From CAYFIW01 sp964343265 (lineage in GTDB: Bacteria > Chloroflexota > Dehalococcoidia > Lucifugimonadales > UBA826): 8,627 nucleotides of DNA. The stretch lies in contig CAYFIW010000060.1 of the NCBI GenBank assembly GCA_964343265.1, positions 1 to 8,627 of the forward strand, read 5' to 3'. The position numbers were made by a program, and so were the translations under genes. The notes under the pieces are model-generated. The model worked only from the letters and a program-made list of their open reading frames with translations, was not told where the DNA came from and made no database searches. Below are positions 1 to 4,115 of this stretch, piece by piece. The number at the start of each line of letters is the position of its first letter. Position 1 is the first letter of the stretch.

Positions 1-81
1 AATGATCTGTATTATTTAACTAAATGAAGTTTTTATGAGTTCAGTGAGTAAAGGTGCAAGATTTTTACTGTTAAGGACGAT

Positions 82-981
82 ATGCATATGAAATTTATTG
101 ATACTCCATTACTCAGAATAGCTTACGAGGAGCACGGAAATTTAGATGGTATTCCGGTTATTCTGTTGCATGGGTTTCCATACGACATTAGATCGTGGGA
201 TGGAGTAGTTTCGAAATTGACTGACTCCGGGAATAGGATTCTTGTTCCATATTTGAGGGGATACGGCCCTACAAGATTTCTCAGTGAACAAACCCCCCGT
301 ATGGCTCAGCAATCAGCCATAGCCAATGATTTGATTGATTTTGCAGAGGCTCTGGAAATAAAAAAATTTCTGGTGTCTGGGTTTGACTGGGGAAATCGTG
401 CTGCTTGTATTGCTGCTATATTGAGGCCTGATTTAGTCGCTGCACTTGTCTCCATAGGAGGGTATGCCGTTCAGGACACAGTAAATCAGGAGCGACCTTC
501 CAGCGCTGCCGTGGAATCAAGAATGTGGTATCAGTGGTACTTTAACCTTGACCAAGGTAGAGAAGGTCTAACCAATAATCGTAAGGATATTATTAGATTT
601 CTCTGGGAAACTTGGTCCCCTTCATGGAATTATTCTGACGAAGTCTTCAATAAATCTGCTGATTCTTTTGATAATCCAGATTTTGTTGAAATCACATTAC
701 ATTCCTACCGACATAGGCATAGGAATGCACCCGGCGATCCCATATTGGAGTGTATAGAAACTTCTTTGTCTCACAGTCCGACTATAGAAGTACCGACTGT
801 TGTTTTACGTGGAGGCGATAGCGGATTTGGAAGACCTTCTGTTTCAATCGATACAGATAGGAGTCATTTTACAAACTTAATTGAAAGTCAGGTTGTTGAC
901 GGAGGTGGACATGATTTACCTGTCCAAAAACCGAGTTTAGTATCTGATTCAATTCGAAAATTGATCACCGATCACATTTAG
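82..981 (+). CDS. Alpha/beta hydrolase with Asp nucleophile, epoxide-hydrolase-like
   Basis: A 299-residue alpha/beta-hydrolase-fold protein, probably cytoplasmic (no signal peptide or membrane segment). Visible motifs in order: oxyanion-hole HGFP at 30-33; nucleophile elbow G-F-D-W-G at 100-104 with Asp102 where lipases and esterases have Ser; a cap region with aromatic residues (Y150, Y153, Y209) that could include the Tyr pair that polarises an epoxide; and the catalytic His277 in GGGHDLP. D246 after a late strand is a candidate third triad member. Asp at the elbow is known from epoxide hydrolases and haloalkane/haloacetate dehalogenases, which work through an ester intermediate on that Asp; the HGFP and GxDWG combination favours epoxide hydrolase. 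Substrate cannot be told. Start: AAGGA at 73-77 lies 4 nt before the ATG at 82 and 10 nt before an in-frame ATG at 88, so either could be used. It lies 100 nt upstream of the monooxygenase on the same strand and may share its pathway. Confidence 0.88.
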   Translation: MHMKFIDTPLLRIAYEEHGNLDGIPVILLHGFPYDIRSWDGVVSKLTDSGNRILVPYLRGYGPTRFLSEQTPRMAQQSAIANDLIDFAEALEIKKFLVSGFDWGNRAACIAAILRPDLVAALVSIGGYAVQDTVNQERPSSAAVESRMWYQWYFNLDQGREGLTNNRKDIIRFLWETWSPSWNYSDEVFNKSADSFDNPDFVEITLHSYRHRHRNAPGDPILECIETSLSHSPTIEVPTVVLRGGDSGFGRPSVSIDTDRSHFTNLIESQVVDGGGHDLPVQKPSLVSDSIRKLITDHI

Positions 982-1081
982 ATTTTCAGTCCTTGTGGTT
1001 ATGGACCAAAATTGGGTATCTTATTCTTTATTGTATGTATTGAGGTTTTGTAGGCATTATTAAGTTGGAAGGTTACTTATT

Positions 1082-2674
1082 ATGAGTGAGGATTTAGACG
1101 CGTTAATAATTGGTGCAGGATTTGCTGGTATGTATATGCTGTACCGACTAAGAAATTTAGGATTGAACGTTCTGGCAGTGGACGAGGCAACCGGAGTGGG
1201 TGGAACCTGGTACTGGAATAGATATCCGGGCGCCAGATGTGACGTTGAAAGTATAGAGTATTCTTACTCATTTTCGGACGAGCTTCAACAGGAATGGAAT
1301 TGGCCTGATAAGTTTTCGGTGCAGCCGGAAATACTGAAGTATGCGAATCATGTTGCAGATCGGTTCGACCTCAGACCACTGATAAGGTTTAACTCACGGG
1401 TTGAGTCAGTGAAATATGATGATGAACGGTCGTTATGGAACGTAACCACCGTGCAGGGGGATCTTTACAGGGCGAAATATTGCATAATGGCTACTGGTAC
1501 ATTGTCTTCTGTTAATGAACCTAAGTTTGAAGGAGTACATTCTTTCAAAGGTGAATGGTATGTTACCGGGCGGTGGCCCCACGAATCCGTGGATTTCAGT
1601 GAAAAAAGCGTAGGAATTATTGGCACCGGATCTTCGGCAGTACAAGCTATTCCTGTAATAGCCAAACAGGCAAGACATTTGACTGTTTTCCAAAGAACGG
1701 CCAACTACTCTATTCCTGCTAGAAATAGACCCCTTGAGGAAGAAGAGGTCGTTGCGGCCAAGGGGATGTACGAATCAATTCGAAAAAAGGCTAGAACAAG
1801 CAGGGCAGGTATAGCATCAACAGTTATTGGTGAAGAAGGTGTGATGGATGTGTCTGAAGAAGAGAGACTCGAAGAACTAGAAAAACGATGGGCTGAGGGC
1901 GGTACTAATTTTTTGGCCGCATACAGTGATGTGGGTACAAATGAAGAGTCAAATGAAATCATCGCTAATTTCGTTAGGGATAAAATTAGAGAAGTTGTTA
2001 ATGATTCTGAGACTGCAGAATTATTGGCCCCGACCAACACCATTGGCTGTAAGAGATTGTGTGCAGACACAGATTATTATGAAACCTATAATAGAGATAA
2101 TGTGACCTTACTGGATGTTAATAAGGATCCAATCAATCGGATAGTTGAAAATGGCGTCCAGACTAAAAATAAAACCCACAAATTTGATGTGATTATCTAT
2201 GCTATTGGATTTGACGCCATGACCGGTGCATTGCTTGCAATGGATATTCAAGGGAAGTCAGAAGTGAGTCTTAGGGACAAATGGTCTGATGGACCTAGAA
2301 CGTACCTTGGCTTGACAAGTGCTGGTTTTCCCAACATGTTCACAATTACTGGTCCTGGAAGTCCATCTGTGCTCTCAAATATGATGACCTCAATAGAACA
2401 ACATGTGGAATGGATTGCAGACTGTATTGAGCATATGGAGGCTAATTTTTATAATACTATAGAACCTCACGAAGAGTCAGAAAATGATTGGATGGATCAC
2501 ATAGAGGAAATTGCCTCAGACACTCTCAGATACAGTTGTAATTCATGGTATGTTGGAGCCAATATCCCGGGGAAGAGACGTATATTTATGCCTTACGCAG
2601 GAGGAGTTGATAAATATGCTGAGAAATGTGACGAGATTGTGGCGGCAGGCTACGAAGGTTTCAAGTTTGGATAA
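1082..2674 (+). CDS. Type I Baeyer-Villiger monooxygenase (phenylacetone/cyclohexanone monooxygenase family)
   Basis: A 530-residue soluble FAD- and NADPH-dependent monooxygenase, expected to insert one oxygen of O2 next to a ketone to give an ester or lactone. Seen: N-terminal FAD Rossmann motif GAGFAG (about 12-17); the family signature G-G-T-W-Y-W-N-R-Y-P-G-A-R-C-D at 40-54; the linker fingerprint starting at F155; the NADPH Rossmann motif G181-T-G-S-S-A186; the GCKRL segment bearing the active-site Arg of the family; IGFDAMTGAL and the C-terminal SWYVGANIPGK. Length and motif order match type I enzymes, and the C-terminal half reads very like phenylacetone monooxygenase as I remember it. 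Oddity: the fingerprint F-x-G-x(3)-H-x(3)-W-P reads FKGEWYVTGRWP, so the conserved His is Val161 (GTT). Start supported by GGAAGG at 1067-1072, 9 nt upstream. Forms a likely catabolic pair with the upstream hydrolase. Substrate unknown. Confidence 0.95.
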   Translation: MSEDLDALIIGAGFAGMYMLYRLRNLGLNVLAVDEATGVGGTWYWNRYPGARCDVESIEYSYSFSDELQQEWNWPDKFSVQPEILKYANHVADRFDLRPLIRFNSRVESVKYDDERSLWNVTTVQGDLYRAKYCIMATGTLSSVNEPKFEGVHSFKGEWYVTGRWPHESVDFSEKSVGIIGTGSSAVQAIPVIAKQARHLTVFQRTANYSIPARNRPLEEEEVVAAKGMYESIRKKARTSRAGIASTVIGEEGVMDVSEEERLEELEKRWAEGGTNFLAAYSDVGTNEESNEIIANFVRDKIREVVNDSETAELLAPTNTIGCKRLCADTDYYETYNRDNVTLLDVNKDPINRIVENGVQTKNKTHKFDVIIYAIGFDAMTGALLAMDIQGKSEVSLRDKWSDGPRTYLGLTSAGFPNMFTITGPGSPSVLSNMMTSIEQHVEWIADCIEHMEANFYNTIEPHEESENDWMDHIEEIASDTLRYSCNSWYVGANIPGKRRIFMPYAGGVDKYAEKCDEIVAAGYEGFKFG

Positions 2675-2726
2675 AGATTTTATGTATCATAAGCTTTGTT
2701 TGTTTTGTAACTAGGGAATTTACTAT

Positions 2727-3038
2727 ATGGAAATTTCCCAGATACAAAAACTTATAGTGGATCAATTACCAGAAACTATCGAGCTTCGTCCATTATCTGG
2801 ATTTAAAATGGATTTCTCTGCAAATCCTGGGTTCCATAAGGTTTTTTTTGCAGCTAGTTGCGAATGCGAGACTGCCGCTCTTTTGAGTGTTGAAATCTCA
2901 GAGGAAAAATCGGAATGTGAAATTATGGACGCAATTCCGTCGTTAGCTGAAAGATTGGTTAGACAGGAAAAGAGTTTTCGTACGATGGATTGTTCTATGC
3001 ATAGTATGATGAGGAAAGGTTTTGTTGAGGGACCCTGA
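2727..3038 (+). CDS. Small Cys-containing protein of unknown function
   Basis: I do not recognise this 103-residue protein. It has a good ribosome site (AGGGA at 2713-2717, 9 nt before the ATG), no signal peptide and no membrane segment. The composition is acidic-amphipathic, with a possible helix around 66-90 (DAIPSLAERLVRQEKSF). It carries four cysteines, including C45-x-C47, plus C64 and C89 in a C-terminal M-D-C-S-M-H-S-M-M-R stretch, so metal or redox binding is possible but unproven. The stop is a tandem TGA TAG, and the selenoprotein FTR gene begins 36 nt later on the same strand, which suggests co-transcription. A role in the same redox module is inferred only from position. Confidence 0.75.
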   Translation: MEISQIQKLIVDQLPETIELRPLSGFKMDFSANPGFHKVFFAASCECETAALLSVEISEEKSECEIMDAIPSLAERLVRQEKSFRTMDCSMHSMMRKGFVEGP

Positions 3039-3074
3039 TAGTAGGATTTCACTCAGTGATAAGGAATTGTAATT

Positions 3075-3500
3075 ATGCCCAAAAAAGAAATGTCTGAGTC
3101 TGAGGCACTTGAAAGTGCAGTGAAGTTTTCAGAACGTTATGTCGACAGAGGCCCATACGAGTTTTTCCCTGAAAAAGAGGTGGTGCAAGAGGTTCAGAAA
3201 GGTCTTGCCGACAACCATCGACTAGAAGGCTACAGGTATTGTCCTTGAATGCCTCTCAGTGGCGATCCTGTAGAGGATCGTAAAAAAATATGTCCTTGTG
3301 AGAGACATCATGAGGATATAGAGCGGGATGGATTCTGTATATGAATGTTTTTCGTGAGCGAAGAGTTTCTTCGCAAGTATGAATCTGGAGAGGATTTTTC
3401 CCAGACTATAGATGAGGCAGTTCCTCTTGGCTCTGAACTTTTTGATGATACTGGTGGAAAGAAAGCTTATAATGAACGCAAACGTGAGAAAGAAGACTAA
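3075..3500 (+). CDS. Selenoprotein: ferredoxin-thioredoxin reductase catalytic-chain homologue with two Sec residues
   Basis: Reading ATG 3075 to TAA 3498-3500 gives 141 residues with in-frame UGA at codons 58 (3246-3248) and 90 (3342-3344). The frame stays homologous throughout: an N-terminal helical part, GYRYCP-U58, GDPVEDRKK, ICPC (C73, C75), E-R-H-H-E-D-I, then C88-I-U90-M-F-F-V and an acidic C-terminal tail. This is the C-P-C / C-P-C / C-H-C layout of FTR-like proteins with spacings of 14 and 12 residues. In plant/cyanobacterial FTR the first Cys of the first motif, both of the second and the first of the third ligate a [4Fe-4S] cluster, while the second Cys of motifs one and three form the substrate-reducing disulfide. 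Here all four ligands are Cys and exactly the two catalytic positions are UGA. Start supported by AAGGA at 3061-3065, 9 nt upstream. SECIS-like hairpins follow both UGAs. Inferred role: ferredoxin-driven reduction of a redoxin, probably the neighbour at 3600, through a diselenide. No variable-chain (FtrA) gene is present. Confidence 0.9.
3262..3281 (+). promoter_or_regulatory. Putative bacterial SECIS element for Sec58 of the FTR gene
   Basis: Stem CGATCC (3263-3268) pairs perfectly with GGATCG (3275-3280), extended by a G-U wobble (3262/3281). The loop TGTAGA (3269-3274) has GU at positions 2-3. The loop begins 20 nt after the UGA at 3246-3248, the distance seen in bacterial SECIS hairpins such as that of E. 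coli fdhF. Its proposed role is to recruit SelB with Sec-tRNA; no folding program was run. Confidence 0.72.
3358..3374 (+). promoter_or_regulatory. Putative bacterial SECIS element for Sec90 of the FTR gene
   Basis: Stem GCGAAG (3358-3363) pairs perfectly with CTTCGC (3369-3374). The loop AGTTT (3364-3368) again has GU at positions 2-3; its outer A and T could pair to leave a 3-nt loop. The loop begins 19 nt after the UGA at 3342-3344, matching the other two hairpins in the window. Confidence 0.7.
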
Positions 3501-3599
3501 TGATTGTAGGTCAAGACACTTTGGCCAATTTTAATATACAATTGATAGTGATTTATTAAGTACTCTGTTTTTAGGGAATATTAAGTTATAGGAGTGGCT
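3501..3599. other. Spacer between the two selenoprotein genes
   Basis: This is an AT-rich 99-nt spacer. It contains the glutaredoxin ribosome site (AGGAG at 3590-3594) and no convincing terminator hairpin. I could not pick out a promoter with good -35 and -10 boxes, so it is open whether the glutaredoxin gene is read from the FTR transcript or from its own start. Confidence 0.5.
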
Positions 3600-3848
3600 A
3601 TGAGCGAGCCAATTAAAGTATTTACTTCCAACGGTTGAGGGCCCTGTCATATGGTGAAAGTGTATCTTTCACGAAAAGGGTTCGAATATACTGAATTTAA
3701 TGTCTCAGAAAATAGAGAAGCACTAAAAGAGCTGGTTACAAAGGGCTATCGAAGTACTCCGGTCACCGTTATTGGTGAGGAAAACGTCGTTGGTTATAGT
3801 CCCACTAAAATAGATGAAGCTCTTGAGGCTGCAGGGTTGTCGACATAG
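3600..3848 (+). CDS. Selenoprotein glutaredoxin/NrdH-like redoxin with UGPC active site
   Basis: Reading from ATG 3600 gives 82 residues with one in-frame UGA at codon 13 (3636-3638). The N-terminal strand is I-K-V-F-T-S-N-G followed by U13-G-P-C16-H-M-V-K, so UGA occupies the N-terminal, nucleophilic cysteine of the CxxC motif. The rest is a complete glutaredoxin fold: helix VYLSRKGFEYTEFNVS, the cis-Pro segment R-S-T-P-V-T-V-I-G with T-P at the usual place, then V-V-G-Y-S and a C-terminal helix I-D-E-A-L-E-A-A. A conventional call would start at the ATG at 3651, past the active site, leaving a useless fragment. AGGAG at 3590-3594 lies 5 nt before ATG 3600, and a perfect hairpin follows the UGA. 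The protein should be a cytosolic dithiol/selenol reductant, plausibly reduced by the FTR homologue upstream and delivering electrons to targets such as ribonucleotide reductase or peroxiredoxins; the targets are guesses. Sec-glutaredoxins are known from other bacteria. Confidence 0.93.
3654..3672 (+). promoter_or_regulatory. Putative bacterial SECIS element for Sec13 of the glutaredoxin gene
   Basis: A perfect 7-bp stem, GTGAAAG (3654-3660) with CTTTCAC (3666-3672), is closed by a 5-nt loop TGTAT (3661-3665) with GU at positions 2-3. The loop begins 22 nt after the UGA at 3636-3638. It lies inside the coding sequence, as bacterial SECIS elements do. Confidence 0.78.
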
Positions 3849-3917
3849 TTGAGCGCCTAAAGACGTTGACTGAATCGAGAACCCAACTTAGAATTTCATA
3901 CTACCTGTTTTTTGCGT

Positions 3918-3994
3918 GGCCCCGTGGTGTAGCGGTTTAACATACGGCCCTGTCAAGGCTGAGATCGCCAGTTCGAATCTGGTCGGGGTCGCCA
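3918..3994 (+). tRNA. tRNA-Asp (anticodon GUC), CCA encoded
   Basis: A full cloverleaf can be drawn by hand. The acceptor stem GGCCCCG (3918-3924) pairs with CGGGGTC (3984-3990), with one G-U. The D stem GTGT pairs with ACAT. The anticodon stem CGGCC pairs with GGCTG around loop CTGTCAA, with anticodon GTC at 3952-3954. The T stem GCCAG pairs with CTGGT around TTCGAAT. The discriminator base is G73 (3991), as usual for Asp, and CCA at 3992-3994 is encoded. It is an ordinary elongator tRNA, not the tRNA-Sec required by the adjacent selenoproteins, which has a much longer extra arm and a UCA anticodon. Confidence 0.96.
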
Positions 3995-4115
3995 CACAAA
4001 CTTTCATTTCTGAATCATATTTTTTTCTGTGACGTGTCTGTTTTTTGAGCTCATATGTGGTAAATTTGGGTTGGTTATTTATGGCAAAATTTTACTTTGT
4101 TGAGGGAGTTAGAAC

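Noticed and set aside
1..81. Possible tail of an upstream gene at the left edge
   Set aside because: Frame 1 stays open for only 8 codons before TGA, with nothing recognisable; it is too short to support a call.
1705..2070. Minus-strand ORF inside the monooxygenase gene
   Set aside because: It has low-complexity Ser-rich translation, lies fully within a strongly conserved gene in another frame and has no ribosome site: a shadow ORF.
3036..3041. TGA TAG at the end of the 103-residue gene as a fourth, C-terminal Sec codon (G-P-U-stop)
   Set aside because: Read-through would add only one residue, the preceding Pro gives no redox motif, and the only nearby inverted repeat (about 3047-3060) has a very small loop at the wrong distance. 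A tandem stop is simpler.
3075..3500. The FTR region as a pseudogene with two nonsense mutations
   Set aside because: There are no frameshifts, the ribosome site is good, the motifs are intact, both UGAs fall exactly on catalytic Cys positions, and each is followed by a matching hairpin. Decay would not be so precise.
3246..3638. Genome-wide UGA reassignment to Trp or Gly
   Set aside because: Other genes in the window use TGG for Trp freely and contain no in-frame UGA, and TGA serves as the stop of the GTPase gene and the 103-residue gene. The three in-frame UGAs align with Cys, not with Trp or Gly.
3651..3848. A 65-residue protein starting at ATG 3651
   Set aside because: It would begin after the active site in the middle of the first helix, has no ribosome site of its own, and is the same frame as the full glutaredoxin from 3600.
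3918..3994. The tRNA next to the selenoproteins as tRNA-Sec
   Set aside because: The anticodon is GUC, the acceptor stem is 7 bp and the variable arm is short: an ordinary tRNA-Asp.
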